Positions 26,549-38,600 of a DNA stretch of 64,000 nucleotides are shown here, in pieces. The position numbers were made by a program, and so were the translations under genes. Source of the DNA: Vanilla planifolia (Eukaryota > Streptophyta > Magnoliopsida > Asparagales > Orchidaceae); NCBI GenBank assembly GCA_023846275.1, contig CM043868.1:9629653-9693652 (forward strand). Direction: 5' to 3'. The notes beneath the pieces are model-generated. The model was not told where the DNA came from and did not search any database. It was given only the letters and a program-made list of their open reading frames with translations. Numbering within the stretch: position 1 is the first letter of the stretch; every line of letters starts with the position of its first letter.

Positions 26549-27516
26549 TGTTACACCCCATATTTTCCTAGGCTGATTTTTGGCATATATTTTTTTTTGC
26601 ATATAGACAGCTTAGATCGTCCCATACCAACCTGAGTAGCCTACGAAAAACATAGGATATAACACATCATTACACACCTACTTTCCTTAACAATGTGGAT
26701 CCCATCTCCCGGGTACACCGTCAAATCAGGTTCATGACTCCTGAATTAACAGATGGACTCGCGAAATGTTACTCCTACTATACCCAATACTCCTAACCCA
26801 TACCGATAGGAGAACCGGTCTAATAGAAGTCTGAACCCCCACGGTTAAGTTCATTAGTCATGTAATGACCTCACCATCAAAAATAAAATACATAACATCT
26901 TCAGATAAAATATGACACTCCACACACTATACCATCAAGATAATAAAGTAAAACAGTAGTGGAAACTACATTACAAGAATAAGATCCAAGTCCAACAAGT
27001 GCAATATTGTCCAACCAGATACATAAGTCAGAATCACCCTCACATAATACCTGACATATGAGAATAACAGTCTCACTGACAACATCCAACAGCAACAATC
27101 AACTAACCAGAATTTCTCAGATAATCACAGATCAGATATCCTCCACAAGCCTGCTGACCATGATCCCACCTAATCTGGTAGCGTCAAGTCTGCCGAGCCA
27201 TTGAAAATATAATACAGAAATGAGCTACGCCCAGTAGGAAAGACAGCTAGTAAAACTCACATGCAAGAGAAGGATAATAGCAAGAGTATAAGAATACAAC
27301 ATAACAATATATGGTGGATAGGCACTCTCAGTCTCAGACTCCGACCAACCACAATCACCCCTAGTCACACCAGAGTAGCTCTCCTCTGGGCTTCCAGGTA
27401 GCGTGCCAGTGGGAACGCCCATCTCGAAACACGCATGGCGCCTAAGCACCCGACACCGCAGCGTCTCTCGTCAATCAATCTCCTGGAGACTATAGACAGA
27501 TCCAGTCACAAAATCT

Positions 27517-27681
27517 CTAGCCAATGTGAGACACCCCTGCCACCCTAAGGTGCGCAGGCCTACACACTTGGCTAGCCACTGCGAGACACCCCTGCCACCC
27601 TAAGGCGCGCAGGCCTACACACTTGGCTAGCCACTGCGAGACACCCCTGCCACCCTCAGGCGCGCAGGCCTACACACATGG
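27517..27681. repeat. Three 55-bp tandem repeats inside the solo LTR
   Basis: Units at 27517-27571, 27572-27626 and 27627-27681 each begin CTAGCCA (the third starts the same) and contain GAGACACCCCTGCCACCCT and GCGCAGGCCTACACAC. They differ at only a few positions, so they were multiplied recently or kept similar. Confidence 0.92.
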
Positions 27682-28145
27682 ACCAGGAGAGATCGACTCA
27701 GCCACCGTCCCAAGGAGTCCTCTACCAACAACTTCCATAGAAGCTCACGCCCCTACAGTCATTGTCAATTCTCTAACTCCAAGATTCGGCAACATATGTC
27801 CAGGTACGACAAGGCGCATACCAGTCCACATGTATACTGTGGAAGCTAAGTCTGAACCGCACAGTTACCTACCACAACTACCCTAAAACATCATATAGGG
27901 TCTATAGTAGTCTGGTCTAGTATGCCAATCCAATAAATATGCCCACACTGAGTAAACTGACTCAATCCATGCCGTTGCCATCAAAGCAACACAACTGTAC
28001 CAGTTACTGACTGTTCTGGTAACATCCATGTACCATACCTCTGTCTGACTGTTTCAACTGTACTGTCATCACTGATAACATTTTTCCCTACTTCAGGAAA
28101 TTTTTAAATCCCAATTTCAATTTCCGCCCTTTATCCATTTTTTTT

Positions 28146-28290
28146 CCGAAATTCGGAATAATTTTCCGAATAAAATTTAAATTCCACATATATATCCTTT
28201 TTCCGAAAATTCGGATTAATTTCCGAATTAAATTTTCCGCTTATCTTTTTACTTCCGAAAATTCGGATTAATAATAAATTTCCGAATTTT
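28146..28290. repeat. Cluster of CCGAA/TTCGG inverted motifs in the solo LTR
   Basis: CCGAAATTCGG at 28146-28156 and CCGAAAATTCGG at 28203-28214 and 28255-28266, each followed by an ATTCGGATTAAT or TTTCCGAAT-type string. Spacing is 52-57 bp, so the cluster looks like a degenerate tandem array of a hairpin-capable unit. Confidence 0.7.
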
Positions 28291-29165
28291 TCCTTCCGCT
28301 TCTCTCTCCTCCGCGCCGCGCCGTTCGTCCGCGCCGAATCCCGCTGAACCGGATCTCGCCACCGGTTCGGGCCTTCGCGCTGAACCGCGACACCGCCGAT
28401 CCGAATTAATTAATAATCCGTTAATAAATATTATATAAATACCATTAAATTAAATTTACAATTACTTAATTAAATATAATTAACCTAATTCATCTCCTTC
28501 CTCGATCCGACGCCCGCGAAACCCTAGCCGACGAAATCGCCGACCAAATCCAATTCTTCCGCCGATTTCCGGCGACCGCGAACAAGAAGAAACAAAATCC
28601 GATGTTCATGCTATCCTAATGTTTCAATAATGCCACTAATTCCTAAGGTTCAAACAGAATTTCCGCCAAAGGAGTTTCATCTGATCCCCAATTTGACAAT
28701 TTACGAAATTAAACAATTCCAGCATACGATACTACCTTAACATGAATAAAGCACATAATTGAATCATCACATGCTTGGTAAAATTCCCAAATTCGGTGGT
28801 TATAATTTTCCGAAGAAAACCTTAAAGTTGCTAAAAATCAATAATTTGCATTAATCAATTCTACAAACCACAATTCGCATGCTCCGGTAGCTATTTGCAA
28901 AATAATCCATATTTTTAATTAGCTAAATAACTAATTTAAAATCTGAAATTCCTACCTCAAAGACGCCGGCGACGGTGAACCTCGTCCGCAGCTCGCCGCA
29001 GCTCCTCACAGAACAAACCCGGTATAAATCGACTCTCCTCGGTCCCGTGAATCTCCAGGCACAAAAAGCCCCTTGCCAGGCCGCCGGAATCACGCGCCGT
29101 ACACCAGAAAACTTCCTCTCTATCGGTCGGTCGAATGAAACCCTAATCGACGTATTTCGCGAGGG

Positions 29166-29173
29166 TTTTTATA
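29166..29173 (-). promoter_or_regulatory. TATA box of the solo LTR (minus strand)
   Basis: The minus strand reads AATATAAAAACCC here, followed by GC-rich leader-like sequence. This is the main argument that the LTR points left. Confidence 0.45.
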
Positions 29174-29620
29174 TTCCTGGCCGACACGGTGAAAACCCGT
29201 TACGCATCGTTGACACGTTTTCGACACGGTAAGTACCCGATCAGCCGGTTCAATCCAAACCGTCGATCACGACCGTCCGATCCGCTTATCAGAACGCACG
29301 CGCAAACTCACTCGGCGACCGCCTCCGCTGAACCGTTCCGGTCCGGTTCACGCGCGGTAAAAAAAAACCAAATTTTCGGTTTAATTTAAATGGATTTTCG
29401 AATTTCTAAAAATCCAATAAATATAATTAAAAAGGAAAATTACTTAAAATTTACCTCGGTGCTCCGAAAAATCCCCAGAAATTTCAGAAATTCCAATAGC
29501 CTCCAATTGAGCTCCTGGCTCATCCTACTGTCGATCTGAAATCATCCAAGCCAAAAATTAATTTATTAAAGATTAACATAAAAATTTTTACTGGGTATAA
29601 CACAGGCAGTTGATAATTGA

Positions 29621-30242
29621 AGGTTATATCGGGACTTAAAAGGATGTGCTGACGATGGCCTTAGTTGGAAGAAGAGTCGGAGTTCTGAACAGTTGAGGGG
29701 CATATGGAAGCTGAAAACGTTGCCAAGGGTGCGTATGTTCTTGTGGCGTGTTGTTGAGGATCATCTTCCCACGAAGGCTTGGCTTGCTAGGAGGGGAATG
29801 GCGGTAAACAACCGGTGTACCTGGGGCTGCGCGGCTGCGGAGACGACACAGCATGTATTTTGGGATTGCCCGCAAGCTCAAATTTTCTGGACGGACCTGC
29901 ATGCACGCGACGCAATTTCCGCGGTGCTGAAGTATCGGACTGCACATGCCGGGTTGACTTTCGTTGACCAGCTTATGGAGCTCGTCGCCTCTCCGGCGGC
30001 AAGGCGATGGGATGTTGCCGATCACGCCGCTTTATTGGCAACTTTCATGTATTATATTTGGGAAAGACGGAACTCACGACGGCATAATGGCCATGTCGGA
30101 ATTCCCAGTTTTTTGATGCAAAACGCGAGGCTGGAGACCGTCGCAGCTGCAAAGCATAGCAGACTTTACCCATCCATGTCCAGCGGGAACCCTTGCAGTT
30201 CTTCGGAAGTTTCAGTAACCCATAGTTGGGTCCCCCCCCCCC
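29621..30242 (+). pseudogene. LINE A zf-RVT (zinc-binding) domain remnant
   Basis: To the right of the nested LTR the ORF2 frame resumes after an in-frame TGA at 29618-29620 (a possible CGA-to-TGA decay). It reads YRDLKGC..., then the plant L1 zf-RVT pattern: WKLKTLPRVRMFLWRV, LPTKAWLARRG, CTWGC...TQHVFWDC, and W/F residues after it. The domain joins RT to RNase H in plant LINEs. The frame ends in the wrong phase at an 11-C run (30232-30242), where one extra C, or two missing, separates it from the RNase H frame. Confidence 0.8.
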
Positions 30243-30716
30243 ACTGGATGGATTAAAGTAAACTGTGACGCTGCATGTGGCGAGGTCTCTGCTGGTCTTG
30301 GGATTGTGGTGCGGGACTCATTGGGCATACCTTTATTGGCGCTGGGCAAGGGGGTTGTCTCGCAGGCCTGTGAGGCCATGGAGGTTCAGGCTATGATGGA
30401 GGCTCTCAAGTTGTTGGAAGGTTCCTTGGCCCAATACCGTGCTGTGGAGATACAGACGGATTCGATGTTGGCGTTGCTTGAGGTTAGGAAGACTGTTGCT
30501 AACCCAACTGAGGTTGGACCTTTTGCTGTGGCCATCGCACACGCTAGAAGTTTGGATGCCCTCCGTATCACTCACATCTATAGGGAGGGGAATGCGCCTG
30601 CTGACTGGGTGGCACGTGATGCTCGTTGCCATGACTTTGTTTGGAAGAGGGGTATGCCTTTGCCTAAGCCCCTCGCTAAATTACTGCTGAAAGATTTTCT
30701 TTTTGACCCCCCGTGA
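30243..30716 (+). pseudogene. LINE A RNase H domain
   Basis: Downstream of the C-run the frame reads TGWIKVNCDAA, AGLGIVVRD, EVQAMMEAL, QTDSMLAL and HIYREGNAPADWVA, then stops at TGA 30714-30716. The acidic residues expected of RNase H (D in NCDAA, E in EVQAM, D in QTDS, and D in the HIYREGNAPAD block) are all present, so the catalytic set looks whole even though the frame upstream is shifted. In plant L1 elements this domain degrades the RNA strand of the hybrid. The in-phase ATG at 30306 is internal and not a real start. A short 3' UTR and poly(A) follow. Confidence 0.85.
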
Positions 30717-30763
30717 GGGTCTTTATCTGTAGTATTTTGTAAGGCTTATGCCTCTTTTGAATC

Positions 30764-30780
30764 AAAAAAAAAAAAAAAAA
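30764..30780 (+). other. LINE A poly(A) tail
   Basis: Seventeen A residues follow TTTTGAATC and are followed at once by the right target duplication GGACACTTTCACAGA (30781-30795). Confidence 0.93.
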
Positions 30781-30795
30781 GGACACTTTCACAGA

Positions 30796-33461
30796 AAGAT
30801 TTTTGTCAAAGTAGTCAGATTTGTACTTAATAGTCATGCTAGTTCTGAAGTCATTTAAAATGAGTGATGTTAATAATATTGATAATTTAAAAATAATTTA
30901 ATTTCAATTTCTTAATTTTTTTTCGATTATGACAATAGGTTTTGTATCATCATTGTGATCATTATTACATGTTGAGTAGCTCAATAGCAAATTACTTTAG
31001 TTTTTAATAATTTTAATATTTTGGTCATGACTTTTTGGTTTTGAGTGATTTTTTATTTGTTAAAAAGCAAAAAAAAAAAAAAAAAAAGCCATAAATGTCT
31101 CATTCAATATTTGTCCAATTATGACTACACCTTTGAGAAAAAATGTGATTAATAAATGATCAATAACTTGATAAGATTTGGTATTTATTTTATGTAGGAT
31201 TTTTTGTATGATATCTTTATTTTATAGTTTTTCAACCATTGGTATTCTATAAATGGAGTGACTAACATCCATATATAGTATGCCTTATATATGATATTTT
31301 GTATATTGGTTGCATAACATTTGTGCTTCTATGAACTTAAACAATATTTTTCTATGTAATGAAAATTCAATAAGAAATTGGTAGGAGCGGTGATGCCCAA
31401 GTGATGAGATGTTATTGCCTAGTTATCGAGATTCCAAGTAAGTATATTCAAATACATATTTCTTATTTTTAAGTTTTATTGTTTTTTTTATGTTTTTTTC
31501 TTCTTATCTTTTGCTTTTGATTTTTGCAATGGATGCTTGTATGGTGTTTGGTATCTAAACCTAATTATAGGTGTTTATGTGATCTTCCACTTTCGTTTAT
31601 TATTGCTTTTACTATGACTATGTCATAGCTTTCTGTGTACTTCTTTTCTATTTGTTTGAAACCTTTGAATTACTTAATCTATCATCCTCTTTGAGAACAT
31701 TATACAGACCTCTTCAAATCTATGAATATTTTCTTAGTTTCTAATAATATTATTAAGAGTAAAAGAATTACTCAAACAAGATATTACAAATATGTGTTGT
31801 AAGAGATTTAATATTTAAATATGAAAATACACATGTATTTGTAATTATAGGTAATATGTATTTCACAATTTGTAGAGCTAAATTTGAGTGATAATTATAG
31901 GTAATATGTATTTCTAATTAAATATGAAGTACATGTCAAGCTGCAAATGGCGCGAGTTGATAATTTGAGCATACCATTGAAAAAACTTTTGTATGAGAAA
32001 CTTATCAATAAATAGATTGTAATTTTGAAAAGTTTTTCAAATTTTTTAGGGATTATTTGAGACAGCAAATTATTAAATGATTTTTTTATTTTCTTAATTA
32101 AAGAATATATATCCATTTCTCAAGCCATCAAGGGTTACTTGAAGCACTATTGAGAACTCAAGAGAGGGAGAGGAAGAGGAAGAGGAAGTGAGAGATCTAA
32201 ATGAGATGGTGGAGAGTTGAGAAGGACTTCAGTGAGCTACAACAAGCAAATGACTGCTTTCGAGCAGTTATGCTAAAAGTCATAGATTATTAGGAAAAGA
32301 AAGAGCTTAGAAGGAATTGGAAACTTGATTTCTCACAAAAGAGTTGCAAAAAGTATGATTTTATCTAACATTTTCCTGTGTGATGCTTGTGAGATGACAA
32401 TTTTGTTAACCACATAGGCCTATGTACAAGCTTAATAATAATAAAATTATATGATAAAGTTTACTACTATATTATTTAAATTTGATATCTCAGAAAGATT
32501 AAAGATGATTATTTAGAATATATTGATATTATATCTCACCATAAGATTTAGTTAAGAATGTGCATCTCACAAGTGATCAACCCATAGAGAAATTTTGCTT
32601 CTTGATGGTGTGGTAGCCATCATAAGTAATTATTTTTATTTAGAATGATTAGAATATTAAAATATATGCAATAATTACATATTATACTAAGAATCATGCT
32701 TTTACTCCAATCAACTTCAATTTTTATAACAACCCATCTTACATACACACTTGCATCCTATCAAGTATTTTGTGATACCTTACTAGTCTTACAAATGAAT
32801 TTTTATCATTTAAACCTGAATCTATATGAAAGTGTAAAGAAATTTGATTTTTAAGATAAACCAAAATTACACTTATTTTATGGTACGATGTCTTTATTGT
32901 ATAAAACAGAATAGAAATATTTAATTGTGTATATTAACAAGAGTTCTAATTCATTGTATAATATTTTCTTTTATATCATTCATAATGATTGATTTGTATT
33001 GATAATTACTCTTAAATAGAAAGTGAGTGAAAATAGTAAGTAATACATTAATTAATTCATATGATATGATATGATAATTATTATTGTACAATACAATTAT
33101 TTTCTTAGGCTAACTAAAGAAAAGCTAAGAGTTTTGTATAATATTGTATTTTTCATCATAAGGTATAATTAAGTATTGTGTATAAACTTATCGATGTTGC
33201 GTCTAAAATTGACAATTTTAAAAGGTTTGTTAATGTTCATTGTATAATCTCAATGGTTCACATTGATGATCATACAAAACAATCAATTGCTTGAACCTAT
33301 AAGGACTAATTTGTTATTTTCAAAACAAAATATTGTAATTATTGTTTAGCTATTAAGATTTCCTTATTTGACTTTTTGAGTGCTTTATTCTAATAAATAT
33401 AATAATAAATTTAATATATAAATAATCAATCTAATGGCATCGATTTTATCATTATAAGTGA
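30796..33461. other. AT-rich DNA with a 50-bp duplication
   Basis: No gene. ATTATAGGTAATATGTATTT occurs at about 31844 and again 50 bp later at 31894, with intervening TTGTAGAGCTAAATTTGAGTG: a small tandem duplication. 32150-32200 is a GA/GGA-rich tract. A-run at about 31069-31087. Confidence 0.5.
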
Positions 33462-34187
33462 TGCAAGACAAGAATGGGCTATTAAACATGAGTATAAAAA
33501 TCATGAAGCATATGAAGAGTAGGTATTATTTGGATTTAAATTATATAAAAAGTATTTATCATAAGCCATCACATAAACCATGATAAGAAAAGCTAGTCAT
33601 AACCCAATTGAGTTAGTTATAAACTAATCAAGTAGGAATAAATTATGAAATCATGGAATATATTAACTAAACTTTTTTAATCCAACATAAAACTTATAGA
33701 ATAGTTAGATAATTTTAGATATGAAATCAAAGTGGACATAGGTGGCTTATGATATGTGACTTATAATAAGCGACATATATTGGTGATACATTATTGAAAT
33801 TATCCAAAATATTCAAAGTCTCCAAAACATAAGTATGAAATATGGCATTATATCAAAGAATCACATAGACATATAAGTCTTTAAAAATTAGATAAGAAGC
33901 TTCCTTTTATATTAAATAATTATTTATAATATCTTATCTAAAGAATCCCTTATGAATGAATAATAAATTAGTTGTGATTAAAGAAAATATATTTTTGTGA
34001 CTTGAGTGTTTGAGTTGGCTCGATGGCCTTCTATTAGGTTTTTTTTATGAGTAAATTATTATTTTCTTCTTTATCCTCTTAGCTATATTTTCTCTTTATT
34101 TAAACACTTTTGTCATACTTTTCACTTCATTTAACTCAAATAATGATTCTATTCCATCTCATGACTAATCTCTTATTCATTTACATC
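33462..34187 (+). repeat. 5' LTR of the small element
   Basis: Matches 34915-35645 colinearly; ends CATCA followed by the primer-site-like string. Confidence 0.7.
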
Positions 34188-34914
34188 ATTTAGTATCAAA
34201 ACTTAGCATCATAATGTTTCATCAATTGACATTCAAGAAATTATTGGTGAACTAACCCATTTCTTTTATAATTTTAGTAATTATGCTTGTTTCTCAATAA
34301 TTTTCTTAAGCAAATGATTGCTAAAGTTACAAAAAAGTATCAAATAAAAAATTTGGTAAATTTAATGCAAAACTTATTTCAAGTGATAAATCAATGACAA
34401 GAAGAAATATAAGAAGTATTATAAACTTTCAAGTATGAAATAAAGAATTAGTTTATTAGAGAAATGGAATCCAAACATATGTATAAAGCTCCTTAACATC
34501 TCCTATTAAAGATATTCAACGAGGGAATGAGATACAACCTAATAAGAGTTATGATAATATATATTTTTTAATTACATAAGGATATATCTACTAGCCTAGT
34601 GTTCAACATTAAAGATGACCAATAATGTAATATAAATTTAAATATAATGATTTACAAATTAACAATTATGTAGGTGATTCAAGAAAACAATTATCATTAT
34701 CGATACAACTAAATTTTTTAAGGAAGTGTACTCACTAATGAGATTTCGAGTTTAAATTATTTATACAAATATATCGAAAGATAATTGGATAAACCAACCA
34801 TCGAAGATATATGACTCACAAAGTATTAACATGTCAACTCAACATCAAAATTCATAAAAGATTACGTACACTTTAACTCTATGAAAAAGAGTTTTTTTTG
34901 GCAAAAAAAGAATA

Positions 34915-35645
34915 ATGAAAGAAGAGCAATTAAACATGAGTATAAAGATCATAGAATATATGAAGAAAAAGTATAATTTGTACTTAAATTATGTAAAAAG
35001 AGTGTTAATCATAGCTTTATCACATAAATCGTGACAAAGAGAGCTAGTCATGGCTCAATGGAGCTACTTATGGGCTAATCAAGAAAAAATACTTAAGAAA
35101 TTATGAAAAATATTAACTCAAATTTTTTTAGTCTAAAATAAAACTTCTAGAATAATTAGATAATCAAGATATGAAATCAATGTAATGATAAATGACAAAT
35201 GGTAAGTGACTAGTGGTAGGTGACACATATTACATAGTATATTAATAAAAGTATCCAAAATTTTTAAAATCTTCAAAAAATAGATATAAAATATTCTTTT
35301 ATATTAAAGAATTATATAGGCATAGTAGTTTTCAAGAAATAGATAAATAACTTCTTTTTATATTAAATAATTATTTATAATCTCTTATTTAAAAGATCTC
35401 TTATGAATAAATGAATGTGAATTAGTTGTAACTAAAAAAAAATGTATTTCTTTGTGACTTGAGTTCTCTAGTTAGCTTGGTGACCTTCTCTTGGGTTTAC
35501 TTTGGTGAGTGGATTATTATTTTTTTATCCTCTCAACTATATTTTATCTTTATTTAAGCCCTTTTATCATGTTTCTACTTTAATTAGCCCAAATAATTAC
35601 TTCATTTCATCCCACAACACAATCTCTTATTTGTCTTTTACATCA
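34915..35645 (+). repeat. 3' LTR of the small element
   Basis: Colinear partner of 33462-34187, preceded by an A/G-rich run. Confidence 0.7.
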
Positions 35646-38600
35646 TAGGTATGTGAAAAAGCTTCATCTTCTTTCAAATCCCACAATACAATCTACCTAT
35701 ATTTTATCCAACTTTTATTAGTAACATCTTTTCATATAAATACTTAGTGTTCTCACTTAAGTTTTACATTTGTTATCATATTACAAGTTATGTTATCAAA
35801 AAGTTCTAATATAATTTTATCTTAATTTCACAAAAAAATGGATAATATGTTACTTATACTATACAATTATGTCATAGAGTAGGATATAAAGACTAGGTAT
35901 AGTTTATCTAGGCCCCTTTTTGTATATCACATTAAGGATAATGTACCTTACTTTGTCGTTAATGTATTATACATCAAGATTAACATACTATATAATGAGG
36001 TGAATGGAAATAAATTAAGAAGTATTTTATTAGAATTTTAGTGGAATTTTTGGGGCTTTATACAATTTTATTTGTGATTGCTTTTGATAAAGATATCTTT
36101 CAATATTTGTAAAAAAATGAAAGGAATAGAAGCCTTAAATAAAGTTTAAGAAGTATGAAAGGTTTGTAATAAAAAAAGCATTATTATTAAATATGACAAA
36201 TATTATGCATGCAATAAAAATAAAGCATAAGGAGAAAGGAAAAATCATTAAAGAGTTCTTTTAAAGCCATTACATAAGCACATTGAGATAAGAAAATATT
36301 GAGATTTTCTTGTCACCTTATCTCATGGCTTCTTCATATGATGTGATCACATATGTTGTCATTAACATTTAAGTGTAGGGCAATGATAAGCAATAACATA
36401 ACCATTATTAGTAATTTACATATTGTGATATTATATAAAGGTTCCATGATTGAGATAACATCAAACTTTATTTATATTATCATTAGTACTTTAGTTCAAT
36501 GCAATGATGGGTAAAGACCCATTTCTATTAGCACTTCATTGCATGGTAATGATAAAGAGAGAGAGATGATTTGATGGCTAGGATAAGTATCAATGTAGAT
36601 CTAAAGATATGATTAATATCATAAAGATATGATATAAGATAATATGCATGAGATCTCATGAATTTGGGGATTATAATATCCCAAAAGTTTGTTATATACA
36701 ACATATTATAAATCATGAAATTAAAGATAGTAAGATTAAAAGTTAAGAATATTTTAATTCAATAAAGTTAGATTTCCAAATTATGATAAATTATTTATTA
36801 AAATATTTAAATATTAAATTTTTCTTAAGAAATATGTCATGATTTCAAATAGAGTAAAAAAATTTTATTTTTAGTATAATATTGAAAGTGCTCTTTAAGA
36901 GAAATCTAATAACATTGAGCATATAGTTTTTGAAGATCTAGATAATTAATTTTTAATTTTTAAATAAAAAACATAAATATAAATTCTTCAATATTATAGG
37001 ATAGAATTATAAAGTAGAAATTAAATACATAGTGCCTTAATTAAGACTTGTATAAAATGGGGATTTGCAAGTAATGTGAGAAATGGTAAGGAGATAAGTG
37101 AGGAGAAGTAAGAAGGAAAGAGAGAGGAGAGGTTGAGAAGAAAAGAGAAAAATAGAAGCTTGGATAAAAAGGGAAATAGGAAAAGACAACAAGGAAAATA
37201 GATGAATCAATATAGAGTTGGTTTGAAACTTCTTATTATAGATTAGAGAAGAGTAAAGAAATTAAGAAAAAGATGAGAGGAACTATTGAGTTAGTTTTAC
37301 CAAGAAAAATAAGAGAGTAATAGTTAATTGAGGAGAGGTAAGAACTTAAGATTTTTTATTTAATTTAATTGAATTTAATGCAAAAGATGAAGAGATTTCT
37401 TTAATTCAAGAGCTAGGAATTTCATAAAAGATTTTAGAAAGTTAAGAGGTGATTTGGAATGAAAAAAAGCATATTTAAGTGAGCACGTAGGAACATATAC
37501 AATAACATATTATACATTGAATTATACGTGTAATCTATTTTGGTTAAGTCAGTCCAATTAGTTTATTCGGTAGAGTTGAATGTATGATATGTTGTTTTTA
37601 AAAGAATAATATGTTACTTGAAGTCTACAAGGGTAAAGGATGATCATTTCTTTTGACAGAGTGTTCAGTAGAGCTAAACATTCCATATAATGTTCTCAAA
37701 GTATGATATGTAAGTTAAGTTAGACTTAAAAGGAAACAAACTATTAAGGAATTGATAATATGTGGGCTATAAAGTATGGTATGCTAAGCTTAGGATAATC
37801 AAGAGTGAGGGAATGGATGATACTTCACTATGGTCAATAAAAAGTTTTAAAGATATTGTAAGGTATAATGTACCTAAGGAACAATATAACAAGAATATTT
37901 TGAGTGAAAAATACAATACATGGAGATATTAGTAAGATAATAATAGAATAATTGAGAAAATATTTGTGAGAGTTTTATGATTAATTGTATCAGTGTCATT
38001 CATAAATTAAAATAAATATTTAGTGATTTATATGTATACATTATAATATAGAGAATCAAGAGGATGAAGACATTGAACAAGGGAATTATATATTGGATTA
38101 AATTCAATAACTATGATATAAATGTATTAGTAAATACATACATGTTTTAAAAGATTTTACATGTAGTTTTTGTTGGTTATTCTGATATTTTATTCGACAT
38201 GGATTCTATTTGTATATGGTTTCATCTTAATATTGTGTATTACTTTATTCATATGCAAATAAAAATACTTACATGAAAAGTTTAATCTAAATGAGATATG
38301 GGTATATAGGTAATATTTAAATTAATATTTACTAACATTAATATATAACATGAATATAAGTAATAATTGCTAATTCCTAGAGACATTATCTTCATTATAA
38401 GATATAGAGTGACGATAATCCTTTTAGACACCATGATCTTATATGATAGATTAAGGTATCCTTATATATATATATATTAGGCCACTAGTATTCTACATAG
38501 AATGGCTAAAATAAGAATACCCTTATTGGGATGGATATTGGCTTATTGTGCTTATGATTAAGATTATATGGATATTGGTTATTATATCCAAAGGATAAAG

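Larger units (their letters stand above)
26549..29602 (-). mobile_element. 3.05-kb solo LTR, probably Ty3/gypsy, nested in LINE A
   Basis: The insert begins TGTTACACCCC and ends GGGTATAACA, which are imperfect inverted termini with TG...CA ends. It is flanked by CAGGC on both sides. No gag or pol reading frame is visible over 3 kb, so this is best read as a solo LTR. The terminal sequence TGTTAYACCC resembles plant chromovirus (Tekay/Del-like) LTRs; this is from memory of the family. Orientation is inferred from a good TATA box on the minus strand (TATAAAAA, 29166-29173). It contains three 55-bp tandem repeats and a cluster of CCGAA/TTCGG inverted motifs. It is younger than LINE A. Confidence 0.82.
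24380..30780 (+). mobile_element. LINE A: 5'-truncated plant L1 LINE, interrupted by an LTR
   Basis: The insertion is bounded by a perfect 15-bp target duplication and ends in 17 A residues (30764-30780). It starts inside ORF2, downstream of where the endonuclease would lie, so ORF1 and endonuclease were never copied in. Without the LTR (26549-29602) and one CAGGC copy it is about 3.3 kb: reverse transcriptase, zf-RVT domain, RNase H, and a short 3' UTR. Its GC content is far higher than the flanks. The perfect duplication and long open frames suggest it was young when the LTR entered. It is not mobile now. Confidence 0.92.
33462..35645 (+). mobile_element. Small non-autonomous LTR retrotransposon, old
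   Basis: Two direct repeats, 33462-34187 and 34915-35645, align along their whole length (shared blocks include ATTAAACATGAGTATAAA, TATTAAATAATTATTTATAAT and TTTGTGACTTGAGT). Both start TG and end CATCA. After the first is a tRNA-Met-like primer site (TTAGTATCAAAACTTAG, 34190-34206); before the second is a purine-rich run (about 34900-34914). The 0.73-kb interior has no recognisable gag or pol. Flanking 5-bp sequences do not match clearly. The two repeats are perhaps 75-80 percent identical by eye, so it is old. Confidence 0.72.

Noticed and set aside
27225-27886. Short open frames in the solo LTR
   Set aside because: They cover the tandem repeats and LTR sequence; no protein-like features.
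29636-30025. 129-codon minus-strand frame
   Set aside because: Antisense to the LINE zf-RVT domain.
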